Positions 45,995-52,773 of a DNA stretch of 53,270 bases are shown here, one piece after another. The stretch spans positions 1 through 53,270 of the IMG/VR virus record IMGVR_UViG_3300037264_001837; one strand, 5' to 3'. The stretch comes from a virus. Position 1 is the stretch's first letter. Each line of letters starts with the position of its first letter. A program made the translations under genes and the position numbers. The notes beneath the pieces were generated by a model, which had not been told where the DNA came from, did not search any database, and saw only the letters and a list, made by a program, of their open reading frames with translations.

Positions 45995-46022
45995 GATATA
46001 CCTTCGGGATTACCGCCGTCAA
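45995..46022 (-). promoter_or_regulatory. Leftward sigma70-like promoter, leaderless for the RHH gene
   Basis: On the minus strand TTGACG (46022-46017) and TATATC (46000-45995) are separated by 16 bases. The start would fall at about 45988, two or so bases before ATG 45986, so the RHH transcript is probably leaderless or nearly so. No Shine-Dalgarno is seen. Confidence 0.6.
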
Positions 46023-46111
46023 CAAACCGCGCCCCGCGGGCCCGCATACACTTCCACACTGGCCCACAAGACGTATAGCCGCGCAAACCCGCACCAGAAG
46101 CCCGTACTCTA

Positions 46112-46141
46112 TACTACTATATATTCTATATGTATGTAGTA
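46112..46141. promoter_or_regulatory. AT-rich palindrome, operator or origin candidate
   Basis: TACTAC (46112-46117) and GTAGTA (46136-46141) are inverted around an AT-only core (TATATATTC then TATATGTAT). In a genome this GC-rich such a stretch is rare. It offers several TATACT/TATATT-type boxes, could melt easily, and could be a dyad operator. Confidence 0.6.
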
Positions 46142-46147
46142 CGCACA

Positions 46148-46174
46148 TAAGGGGGGTATACGCGTTATGGGGGG
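46148..46174 (+). repeat. Direct repeat TA(A/T)GGGGGG with G-tracts
   Basis: TAAGGGGGG (46148-46156) and TATGGGGGG (46166-46174) repeat at 18 bp. A third GGG lies at 46179. The G-tracts may be protein sites or fold as a quadruplex. They sit next to the palindrome. Confidence 0.45.
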
Positions 46175-46219
46175 AAGTGGGACGGCGTAGAAAGTCGGAA
46201 AAGTATCGCGCCGCCGCGC

Positions 46220-46250
46220 TTGGTGCGCGCGACAAAAGCCGAAGTATAAA
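46220..46250 (+). promoter_or_regulatory. Weak candidate early promoter
   Basis: TTGGTG (46220-46225) with a 19-base spacer and TATAAA (46245-46250) would give a start around 46257 and a leader of about 50 bases before the primase ATG. The -35 and spacing are poor, so an activator may be needed. Confidence 0.35.
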
Positions 46251-46307
46251 ATCTTGCCGTTACTAAATCGGGCGAGGTACTATGCGAGCCCCGAGAGGAC
46301 ACCGCCC

Positions 46308-48563
46308 ATGCCAGACCCGGCCGACCTCAATCCGTACCACCGCGCGGGCTACGAGCTGATCCCCCTGAGCCCCCCGGACGGCCCCGGGAGCTCCGCGGGA
46401 AAGGCGCCCTGCGAACGCCGGTGGCGGACCAACCGACCGCTCAACCGAGAGCTCGCCGCCGCGCACATGGAGGCCGGCCGGAACGTCGGGGTGCGGCTCC
46501 GCGCGGGAGAGCTCGTGATCGACGTGGACCCACGGAACTTCGCCCCTGGGGTCGACTCGCTCGCGACCCTAGCCGCGCTCGTAGGGCTCGACCCTGCCGC
46601 GTGCCCGGCGGTCACGACCGGCGGCGGGGGCCGGCACCTCTACCTGCGCAAACCCCCCGCGGTCACCCTCGTCGACTCACTGCCCGCGCATCCCGGGGTC
46701 GAGTTCAAGAGCCTGGGCCGGCAGGTCGTAGCCGCGGGATCCGTCCATCAGACGGGGCGGCGGTACGCCTGGGAGGACTGGCCTCCGCTCGAGCACGCGC
46801 CCGAGGCCCCGCCCGCGCTACTCGCGCTCGCGGTCCGTCCCCCGCCCGCGGTCGAGGGGGGCGGGATGCTGACTCCCGAGGCCGTCGCGGAGTGCCTTGG
46901 TCAGCTCCCGATCGCGAATTTCCGGGACCATGACCAGTGGCTCGCGATCATGATGGCCTGCCACCATGCCTCCGGCGGGGAAGCGCGTGCTGAGTTCGTC
47001 CAGTGGGCCGCGAGCGACCCGCGCTACGCGGCTCGCGCATGGGAGACCGGCAGACGCTGGGACTCGCTCCGGCCGGGGAAGGGTGTGACGGTCAGGACGC
47101 TCTTCCGGGCTGTACTGGACGCCGGAGGCCGGCTACCCCCCGAGGTCGGAGCCGAAGACGACTTCATCGGCCCACCCGCGGAAGCGGACAAGCAGGAGCA
47201 GCGAGCCGAAGGAGTCAGCCTGCTCGAGCAGATGAACGGGGAGTACTGCACCGTCAATGACGGCGGGAAGTTCCGCGTGTTCTCTCGCCAGGTCGATCCG
47301 GTCCTCAAGCGTGAGTGCTACAGCCGGCATACTAAGGCCGACTTCGAGGCGCTCTGCATGCACCGGCAGGTTGAGGTGCCAGGCCCCAATGGCAGGAGTC
47401 GCGTGACCCCCGTAGGGGAGTGGTGGCTCAAGCACCCTAGACACCGGCACTACCGCGGTGTCACCTGCGACCCCGAAGGCTCGCCCCCGGAGCACTTGAA
47501 TCTCTGGTCTGGGTGGGGAGTCGAGCCCGGGGACGGTGATTGGTCCGCGCTCCGCGACTTGATCGGCGAGGTTCTCTGCGACGGGGAGGAGCAGAACTTC
47601 CGGTACGTCCTGGACTGGATCGCGAACATGGTCCAGCGACCCGCGTCTCCCGCCGAGGCCGCGATCTGTTTCAAGGGCGACCTGGGCGTAGGGAAGGGGA
47701 CGCTCGGACGCGCGCTCTTGCGGATCGCGGGTCGGCACGGACTTCCGGTCTCGAGCCCGGCCCATATCGTCGGGCGCTTCAACGCGCACCTGCGCGACTG
47801 CGTGTTTCTCTTCGCAGACGAGGCCTTCTGGGGCGGCGACAAGCAGGGCGAGGGCGCGCTGAAGGCGTTGATCACAGAGCCCCTGGTCTCCTACGAGCGC
47901 AAGGGCCACGACCTCGAGATGGGCCGGAACATGATCCACGTCATGATGGCGTCGAACAACGAGTGGGTGATCCCCGCGACACTCGGGGAGCGCCGGTTCT
48001 TGATGTGCGAGGCGAATACGGCAAAGGCGAAATCCGACGGGGCGCGCTTCGAGCGGGTCAACGCGCAGCTGAGGTCAGGAGGTCTTGGGGCCATGCTGCG
48101 GGACATGCTCGTCCGCGACATCCGCGGGTGGCATCCGCGGAACTCGATCCCGGTGACGCGCGCGTTGGTCGACCAGATCATCCAGGGCCTCGATCATGTC
48201 GGGACCTGGTGGTACAAGATCCTGCAGGAGGGCCGCATCCCAGGCGTAGCCGACTGGAGTACACGAATCGCGGTCGCGACGCAGCTCCTCCAGGACGACT
48301 ACGCGGAGACGTGCGACCAGACCGCGTACCGGGGCCGGCGCAGCATCGAGAGCGTCCTGGGGCGCAGGCTGGACGCGCTCGTACCGGGCCGGCGGAAGTT
48401 CCAGATGCTGGTCCCTGAGGGGTCGGGGCTCAGGACCGATTCGCATGGGCGCGCTGTCCACTACGAGCTGCCTTCACTCGCCGACTGCCGTGCAGCATTC
48501 GAGGCGCGGCTGGGCACAACGATCGCGTGGCCCCAGCCGGATCCGGACGAGCTGCTCCGGTGA
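46308..48563 (+). CDS. Bifunctional primase-polymerase / DUF5906-type helicase
   Basis: 751-aa replication protein. The N-terminal primase-polymerase (AEP) domain has NVGVRLRAGELVIDVDPRN (about 60-78, metal DxD), TTGGGGRHLYLRKP and EFKSLGRQVVAAGSVH. The C-terminal helicase has Walker A GDLGVGKGT (about 457-465), Walker B FLFADEAFWGGDK (about 500-512), and MMASNNEWVIPATLGERRFLM as sensor/arginine region, typical of DUF5906/VirE-like phage helicases. ATG 46308 has GAGAGGA upstream; the longer frame from 46254 lacks support. It would prime and unwind DNA for the family A polymerase. It is the first gene of the rightward arm. Confidence 0.92.
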   Translation: MPDPADLNPYHRAGYELIPLSPPDGPGSSAGKAPCERRWRTNRPLNRELAAAHMEAGRNVGVRLRAGELVIDVDPRNFAPGVDSLATLAALVGLDPAACPAVTTGGGGRHLYLRKPPAVTLVDSLPAHPGVEFKSLGRQVVAAGSVHQTGRRYAWEDWPPLEHAPEAPPALLALAVRPPPAVEGGGMLTPEAVAECLGQLPIANFRDHDQWLAIMMACHHASGGEARAEFVQWAASDPRYAARAWETGRRWDSLRPGKGVTVRTLFRAVLDAGGRLPPEVGAEDDFIGPPAEADKQEQRAEGVSLLEQMNGEYCTVNDGGKFRVFSRQVDPVLKRECYSRHTKADFEALCMHRQVEVPGPNGRSRVTPVGEWWLKHPRHRHYRGVTCDPEGSPPEHLNLWSGWGVEPGDGDWSALRDLIGEVLCDGEEQNFRYVLDWIANMVQRPASPAEAAICFKGDLGVGKGTLGRALLRIAGRHGLPVSSPAHIVGRFNAHLRDCVFLFADEAFWGGDKQGEGALKALITEPLVSYERKGHDLEMGRNMIHVMMASNNEWVIPATLGERRFLMCEANTAKAKSDGARFERVNAQLRSGGLGAMLRDMLVRDIRGWHPRNSIPVTRALVDQIIQGLDHVGTWWYKILQEGRIPGVADWSTRIAVATQLLQDDYAETCDQTAYRGRRSIESVLGRRLDALVPGRRKFQMLVPEGSGLRTDSHGRAVHYELPSLADCRAAFEARLGTTIAWPQPDPDELLR

Positions 48564-48790
48564 GCCGGCTCGACGACAAGAACTGCCCGCCGCGTCGGAT
48601 CGGCGATCCGGGATTCTCGCCGCGTGAGTGGCGGCTGCGCGCCGCGTCATGCGAGCGCGCTTGCGTTCCGGGAGTCGGCCGGGCCGCCGCGCAGCGCTGC
48701 CAAGGTATCACCATCTGTAACTGCATCTGCGCCTGCCACGAGCCCAGCTTCGGAGGTTGGAGGCCGGCCCGAAAACCGGCCGAGAAATAA
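48560..48790 (+). CDS. Cysteine-rich small protein
   Basis: 76-aa protein starting at GTG 48560 (GTGA overlap). Cysteines are at CPPRR, SCERAC and the dense CQGITICNCICACHEP. The CxCxCxC run resembles that in the protein at 50062 (CICHCGG), so the two may bind the same kind of metal site. Basic overall. Function unknown. Confidence 0.6.
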   Translation: MSRLDDKNCPPRRIGDPGFSPREWRLRAASCERACVPGVGRAAAQRCQGITICNCICACHEPSFGGWRPARKPAEK

Positions 48791-48804
48791 ACCTAGGAAA
48801 ACAC

Positions 48805-48833
48805 TAGACGCGGGAATAAAACCCGGTTATAAT
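48805..48833 (+). promoter_or_regulatory. Sigma70-like promoter
   Basis: TAGACG (48805-48810), 17-base spacer, TATAAT (48828-48833). The sequence TATAATCAGAG continues identically at the 52693 promoter. It would transcribe from about 48840 into the small-protein genes that follow. Confidence 0.7.
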
Positions 48834-48854
48834 CAGAGTAGAAGGGCGGGAAAC

Positions 48855-48977
48855 ATGGAGACCAGGAGCAAGCGGGGAGTCGAGGGGCAGTCGGGCCGGG
48901 AGACCGGGAGCGAGTGGGCCAACGAGGCCCGGGCCCCCGGGGGAGGGCTCCCGATCCCGACCCGGGAAGAGGAGTAG
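48855..48977 (+). CDS. Short ORF after a promoter
   Basis: 40-aa frame (METRSKRGVEGQSGRE ... PIPTREEE) starting at ATG 48855 with AAGGGCGGG just before and a promoter 22 bases up. It is hydrophilic with no motif. It could be a real small protein or a leader whose end approaches the first structured element (48983). Too short to be sure. Confidence 0.45.
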   Translation: METRSKRGVEGQSGRETGSEWANEARAPGGGLPIPTREEE

Positions 48978-48982
48978 AAGCG

Positions 48983-49070
48983 GGGCCCGACCGGGCCCGG
49001 GACTCCTGCCCAGCGGGGGCCCCGGATCCGGCCGAGCGAGCTGGACAGAAACGCGAAACGGAGAGACGAC
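48983..49070 (+). repeat. Structured intergenic element, copy 1
   Basis: GGGCCC-GACC-GGGCCC hairpin at 48983-48998; a second stem GGG-A-CTCC / GGGG-CCC around TGCCCAGC at 48999-49023; then the CCGGATCCGG palindrome; then the leader GAAACGCGAAACGGAGAGAC before ATG 49071. Copies 2 and 3 share the order. Confidence 0.65.
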
Positions 49071-49391
49071 ATGAGCAAGCCCAGGAAAGAGACCGAAGCC
49101 CCCGCCCCGACCGCAAGCCAGGAGGCCGCGGGCGAGACGATCGACCGTCTCCGGCAGGCTGAGAACGCCCTGACCGACGCCCGCATCGCGTACGAGCTGG
49201 TGCGGAACTTCGGGACCCCCTGCGGTGCGTACACGGCGATCGCGAAGCGGAAGGATGGGCACGAGATCTGGACCACGGCCGACCAGGCGATCAGCCGGGT
49301 TCGGGACGCGGTCCACGAGCAGGTCAACCTCGCCGAGGCTGAGCGAAACGCGGCCTTCCGCGAGGTCTGCAGGCTGATCGAGAAGGTCTAG
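49071..49391 (+). CDS. Hypothetical helical early protein
   Basis: 106-aa protein. Lead KPRKETEAPAPTASQEA, then coiled helices ETIDRLRQAENALTDARIAYELVRN and AISRVRDAVHEQVNLAEAERNAAFREVCRLIEKV. One CGAYTAIAKRKDGH turn between them. ATG 49071 follows GGAG and ACGAC of the AAACG leader. It probably forms a coiled-coil dimer; unknown role. Confidence 0.65.
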   Translation: MSKPRKETEAPAPTASQEAAGETIDRLRQAENALTDARIAYELVRNFGTPCGAYTAIAKRKDGHEIWTTADQAISRVRDAVHEQVNLAEAERNAAFREVCRLIEKV

Positions 49392-49396
49392 CGCCA

Positions 49397-49482
49397 GGGC
49401 CCGACCGGGCCCGGGACTCTCCCCGAACGAGAGCCCCGGATCCGGCCGAGCGAGCCGGGGAAACGCGAAACGGAGAAACGAC
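49397..49482 (+). repeat. Structured intergenic element, copy 2
   Basis: Same order as copy 1: GGGCCC-GACC-GGGCCC at 49397-49412; stem GGG-A-CTCTC (49413-49421) with GAGAG-CCC (49429-49436), in which the paired bases differ from copies 1 and 3 but still pair; CCGGATCCGG; leader GAAACGCGAAACGGAGAAAC; ATG 49483. Confidence 0.7.
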
Positions 49483-49971
49483 ATGAGCAACATGAAAATC
49501 GTCGTAGGGTTCCTGACCGGAAATCTCCTGAGCACCCGGACCCCGACTCCCGACGAGGTGAACGCCTACGCCTACTCCCTGCACAAGGCGATCAAGGGGC
49601 AGTACCCCGGCGCCGAAGTCCAGGTCCGGCAGGAGACCGGCTCCGGATCGATCCCGGCTGGGCTCCGCACCCAGGTCTACACGGAGAACCTCGACGACGC
49701 GTCGATCGCCCAGGACGTCGACCTCATCCAGACCGCGGTCTGGGAGGACTGGTGCGAGAATCTCAAGCCCCAGCCGGGGGAGGAGCGGCCCTGCCCCGGC
49801 CCTGGCGACGGCCGCGACTGCCAGCGCTCCGGGTCCGGGTGCTCTGTCGTCTACGGCGACGACGAGTGCTGCGATGCCTGCCGGCGGGCCCTGCGCCGCG
49901 AGGCCGAGGCCCATGAGCAGGATCTCCGGGACGAGGTCGCCCGGGGCCTGGCCGACGAGCCGATGATCTAA
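49483..49971 (+). CDS. Hypothetical protein with C-terminal cysteines
   Basis: 162-aa protein. N-terminal alpha/beta part NMKIVVGFLTGNLLSTRTPTPDEVNAYAYSLHKAIKGQYPGAEVQVRQ resembles small enzyme-like folds. The C-terminal CPGPGDGRDCQRSGSGCSVV and ECCDACRR include six cysteines, a probable zinc site. ATG 49483 follows the AAACG leader. No recognised family. Confidence 0.65.
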   Translation: MSNMKIVVGFLTGNLLSTRTPTPDEVNAYAYSLHKAIKGQYPGAEVQVRQETGSGSIPAGLRTQVYTENLDDASIAQDVDLIQTAVWEDWCENLKPQPGEERPCPGPGDGRDCQRSGSGCSVVYGDDECCDACRRALRREAEAHEQDLRDEVARGLADEPMI

Positions 49972-49977
49972 GACACG

Positions 49978-50061
49978 GGGCCCGACCGGGCCCTCGACTC
50001 CTGCACGCGGGAGTCGAGGCCCCAGCCGGGGAACACGCGAAACGCGAAACGGAGAAACGAC
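49978..50061 (+). repeat. Structured intergenic element, copy 3
   Basis: GGGCCC-GACC-GGGCCC at 49978-49993; a perfect 9-bp stem CTCGACTCC (49993-50001) / GGAGTCGAG (50010-50018); then AAACG leader and ATG 50062. The CCGGATCCGG palindrome of copies 1 and 2 is absent. Confidence 0.7.
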
Positions 50062-50766
50062 ATGATCCCGACCCCGCCATGGACGGACCCGCACTTCCCC
50101 CAGGCAGTAGGCGCGTCCGCGTACCCGGAGGCTGAATCACTTCGGGCCAGGTACCGCCTGGCAGAATCCGAGGCAGACCGCGAGGCGATCGTGATCGAGG
50201 CCCGGCGCTGGGGTTGCCGCCGCGGGCTCATCCGGATCGACCGATGGTACTTGCGGTGCGCGGACTGCCTCTCGGTGGTCGCGATCGAGGAAGACCTCCG
50301 CAAGCCGGCCTGCGTTTGCGGCGGGACTTTCGAGACCATGGGCCGCGTCCAGCAAGACGGTCGGCTGGTCGAAGACCGGCTCGAAGCCGTCTGCGATGGT
50401 CGCTGCACCCACGCCCTCGGCCCGTTCTGCATCTGTCACTGCGGTGGCCTCAATCACGGGTCCCAGCGGATCGTCCACGTGGAGCGCGACGTAGGCGGCG
50501 AGCCCCGCCTGGCCCCCATCGACCGCGAGGCCGCGATCATCCGGGCGACGGAGTTCCGGGCCGCGCTCGCCCTCGCGAGGGCTGCGGTCGAAGGGCCGGA
50601 GAAGATCCTGAACGACCTCCGCAACGGCGGTCGGTTTCTCGGCCAGGCCGAATGGTCCAGGTACATGGTCCTCGGCCGGCTGAGGCAGGGTATCTGGAAG
50701 GCCCAGCGCATGAAGGTTCACAAGGCCCGCATGGCGAAGCTGGCCGAGATCGCGGGCGCGGCATGA
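50062..50766 (+). CDS. Hypothetical protein with zinc-ribbon and CxCxCGG-NHG motif
   Basis: 234-aa protein. A helix (RYRLAESEADREAIVIEARRWG) precedes a first zinc ribbon: CADCLSVV and CVCGGTF. A second cysteine cluster is CDGRCTHALGPFCICHCGGLNHGS, seen in proteins of many phages. The rest is helical and basic at the end (KAQRMKVHKARMAKLAEIAG). ATG 50062 follows the third structured element. Possibly an early nucleic-acid-binding protein. Confidence 0.68.
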   Translation: MIPTPPWTDPHFPQAVGASAYPEAESLRARYRLAESEADREAIVIEARRWGCRRGLIRIDRWYLRCADCLSVVAIEEDLRKPACVCGGTFETMGRVQQDGRLVEDRLEAVCDGRCTHALGPFCICHCGGLNHGSQRIVHVERDVGGEPRLAPIDREAAIIRATEFRAALALARAAVEGPEKILNDLRNGGRFLGQAEWSRYMVLGRLRQGIWKAQRMKVHKARMAKLAEIAGAA

Positions 50767-51302
50767 TTCCGGCTTCGATCAAGCAAGCGCTCGATGATAT
50801 CGGCGTCGCGCCCAGCTTCGCCCAAGTCATGAACCGCGTCTTCCGCTGCACGGAGATCGCGGAGACAGAGGCCGCGGCCATGGGCTTCGATCCCGCCACG
50901 ATGCCCAGCGACCAGTACATGGCACTCCGGGTCCCGCCGCAGTTCGAGCACGTCGCGGTCGAGTGGGTCTATCGCGCGCATGTCCGGGAGCTACTGGCCC
51001 GGCTCGCGGACGAGAACGTGCTGCGGGCCCAGCCCCGGGTCGACCTGCTCGTTCCCGGGACCGAGGCCGAAGTACTCGTCGGCCTGATCCACGCGTGCGG
51101 GCTCGCACCGCTGGTCCCAAGCGCGCAGGACTTGGCTGAGTACCTGTGGCGCCGGCTCGCGCCACCGGAGCTCGCGAAGAAGGCGCTGGGCGAGCTACCG
51201 TCCCGCCGGGAGAAGTGGGACGGGCATCGCGAAGACACGCTGCGCGAGGCGCGGCGCTCGTGCCGGGCCGAGTGGCGCAAGCTGACCAAGAAGGGAACTT
51301 GA
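50763..51302 (+). CDS. Hypothetical helical protein
   Basis: 179-aa protein starting at ATG 50763 (ATGA overlap). Helices include IKQALDDIGVAPSFAQVMNRVF, TEAEVLVGLIHACGL and APPELAKKALGELP; the end is basic (LREARRSCRAEWRKLTKKG). No recognised motif. Confidence 0.62.
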   Translation: MIPASIKQALDDIGVAPSFAQVMNRVFRCTEIAETEAAAMGFDPATMPSDQYMALRVPPQFEHVAVEWVYRAHVRELLARLADENVLRAQPRVDLLVPGTEAEVLVGLIHACGLAPLVPSAQDLAEYLWRRLAPPELAKKALGELPSRREKWDGHREDTLREARRSCRAEWRKLTKKGT

Positions 51303-51303
51303 C

Positions 51304-51483
51304 ATGGAGAAGAAGTGCGAACGCTGCGGCAAGGGCCCGCAAGGCGAGTTCGGGCTGCTGGACTACTGCGCTGAGTGCTCGAAGGATCTGTGCCCCGAGT
51401 GCATGGAGAAGGGCTGTTGCGGCACCGTGCCCGCCGAAAGCGGGACCATGGGCTACGCACCAGCCGACGAAGAGGGGACCTGA
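51304..51483 (+). CDS. Small zinc-finger-like protein
   Basis: 59-aa protein starting at ATG 51304, one base after the previous stop, and ending at TGA 51481-51483. CERCGK (5-10), CAEC (22-25), CPEC (30-33) and CC (38-39) give at least two C-x2-C pairs plus extra cysteines, resembling a B-box or double zinc knuckle. The C-terminal acidic tail ends ADEEGT. It is short, but its flanking genes and cysteine pattern support it. Confidence 0.68.
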   Translation: MEKKCERCGKGPQGEFGLLDYCAECSKDLCPECMEKGCCGTVPAESGTMGYAPADEEGT

Positions 51484-51484
51484 C

Positions 51485-51919
51485 ATGGCGAAGAGCGTCA
51501 CCGGAGTCGAAGATCCCCAGCTCCGCAAGGAGTTCTGGATCGCGTCGGAGCAGTGGTATCGGAGCCGCGTCCCACTCGAGCCCGGCCACCTGGAGGAGAT
51601 CCACCTCGGGATCAACCACGAAGAGGGAGGCACCGAGGGAGAACTTGAAATCGCGTGGCGAGACGCCGGAGGTCCGACCCCCTGCATCATCTGCTACGCG
51701 GACGCCTTCTGGGTCCTACAGGCGTACCCGGAGATCATTGAGCTCCTGGAGCGGCTGAACACCCGGGACGGTTTCCGCGTCAGCCACCCTGACCCGAAGC
51801 AGGTTGCTGACGGGCTCCGCGATCTCGGATGGGTGGACGGGACCAAGAGGGTCGACCCGGACAAGCCTCAGGATCTCCCGAAGTGCCGCCACTGCAAGGG
51901 CTCGGGGCACGCGCCATGA
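51485..51919 (+). CDS. Hypothetical protein
   Basis: 144-aa acidic protein. WIASEQWYRSRVPLEPGHLEEIHLGINHEEGG and a hydrophobic middle (CIICYADAFWVLQAYPEIIELLERLN) suggest an alpha/beta fold. The C-terminus CRHCKGSGH is a half-zinc or CxxCxGxG (DnaJ-type) motif. ATG 51485 is one base after the previous stop. Confidence 0.62.
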   Translation: MAKSVTGVEDPQLRKEFWIASEQWYRSRVPLEPGHLEEIHLGINHEEGGTEGELEIAWRDAGGPTPCIICYADAFWVLQAYPEIIELLERLNTRDGFRVSHPDPKQVADGLRDLGWVDGTKRVDPDKPQDLPKCRHCKGSGHAP

Positions 51920-52125
51920 AGACCACCAAGAAGATCGGCCGCCCACCACTCCCAGGCGTCTGGATCAAGCGGGAGGTCCGGATCCCGGTCAAGCTCAACC
52001 GCCGGCTCGAAGCCGCCGCGGGCCGCCGCAAGCTCAGCATCTCGCCGATGCTCGCGGATGTCCTGGTGCGCGGGCTCGCGGACCTCGAGAACGACGAGGC
52101 CTACGAGAAGGGCATGCTGAAGTGA
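51916..52125 (+). CDS. Ribbon-helix-helix-like small DNA-binding protein
   Basis: 69-aa protein, basic lead (KTTKKIGRPPLPG) followed by strand VRIPVKLN, helix RRLEAAAGRRK, and helix SPMLADVLVRGLADLEN, a typical RHH plan. ATG 51916 overlaps the previous stop. It may regulate early genes or bind the same sites as the late RHH protein at 45801. Confidence 0.6.
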   Translation: MKTTKKIGRPPLPGVWIKREVRIPVKLNRRLEAAAGRRKLSISPMLADVLVRGLADLENDEAYEKGMLK

Positions 52126-52739
52126 ATCTCCGGGACCTGCGAGAGCTCCGGGCTCAGGCCGAGCGCGACGGCTGGCGCAGCCCCGCGCTGATCGCGCTCG
52201 GCCGCGCCTGCGATCGGCTGGGGGTTCCGCTGGCTCCGCTCGTCCCGCCCTGGGCCTGGGCGCGCTTCGCGATCCTGTCGGACGGGGTCGAGGGAGCGAT
52301 GCAACGAATCACGATCGCTGCGCTCGAAATCGAGCACACGACCCAGAACGTAATCCCGTGGCTGCGGGTCGACGCGTTCATAGAGGAGCATGGGTGGTCG
52401 GATAAGCGCCTATGGATCTGCCCAGGTAACGACTTGGCCGCGCTGACCGGCTGCAAGAACCACACGGAGATCCCGCTGCCCGACGGCGGGGACCACCAGG
52501 CAGCGCTTCGGGCATGGGTGCGGGACCAGCCGCGCCCCGCGTGGACCGTCGCGGCGCTCGCGATGGCGTGGGCCTGGACCGCGGCGCGACCGTCTCGGCT
52601 CGCGAGCTCGAAGCATCGCCACTCGGCGGGGACCGTCCTGGACCTTGCGCGGCTCTGGCCCCAGGTGAGTGAACACCGGATCGACGAGACGCTTTACAGC
52701 GATACCGGCGTATTATATAATCAGAGCCACGGCACGTGA
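52122..52739 (+). CDS. Hypothetical protein
   Basis: 205-aa protein starting at GTG 52122 (GTGA overlap). It has a helical N-terminus (LRDLRELRAQAERDGWRSPALIALGRACDRLG), Trp-rich middle (WAWARFAILSDG, WTVAALAMAWAWTAARP), and an end (DETLYSDTGVLYNQSHG) whose codons contain a sigma70-like promoter. No family recognised. Confidence 0.62.
   Translation: MNLRDLRELRAQAERDGWRSPALIALGRACDRLGVPLAPLVPPWAWARFAILSDGVEGAMQRITIAALEIEHTTQNVIPWLRVDAFIEEHGWSDKRLWICPGNDLAALTGCKNHTEIPLPDGGDHQAALRAWVRDQPRPAWTVAALAMAWAWTAARPSRLASSKHRHSAGTVLDLARLWPQVSEHRIDETLYSDTGVLYNQSHGT
52693..52721 (+). promoter_or_regulatory. Strong sigma70-like promoter
   Basis: TTTACA (52693-52698), 17-base spacer, TATAAT (52716-52721), inside the end of the preceding gene. 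It would start RNA near 52728 and drive the gene at 52774 and, across the circular join, the DUF2800-DUF2815-polymerase operon. The TATAATCAGAG string is shared with 48828-48838. Confidence 0.75.
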
Positions 52740-52773
52740 GTCGCGCAACGCGCGTAGAAAGAGAGACGAGACG

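Larger units (their letters stand above)
45987..46307. other. Divergent control region (321 bp without genes)
   Basis: This is the only gene-free stretch above 300 bp. From left to right it contains the leftward promoter (45995-46022), ordinary GC-rich sequence (46023-46103), an AT-rich palindrome (46112-46141), two TA(A/T)GGGGGG direct repeats (46148-46174), and a TATAAA box (46245-46250) before the primase start. It is the obvious place for the early/late switch and possibly the replication origin. Confidence 0.7.

Noticed and set aside
46148-46181. G-quadruplex as a firm call in the control region
   Set aside because: Runs of six G are present, but one loop would be 12 bases; left only as a possibility in the repeat entry.
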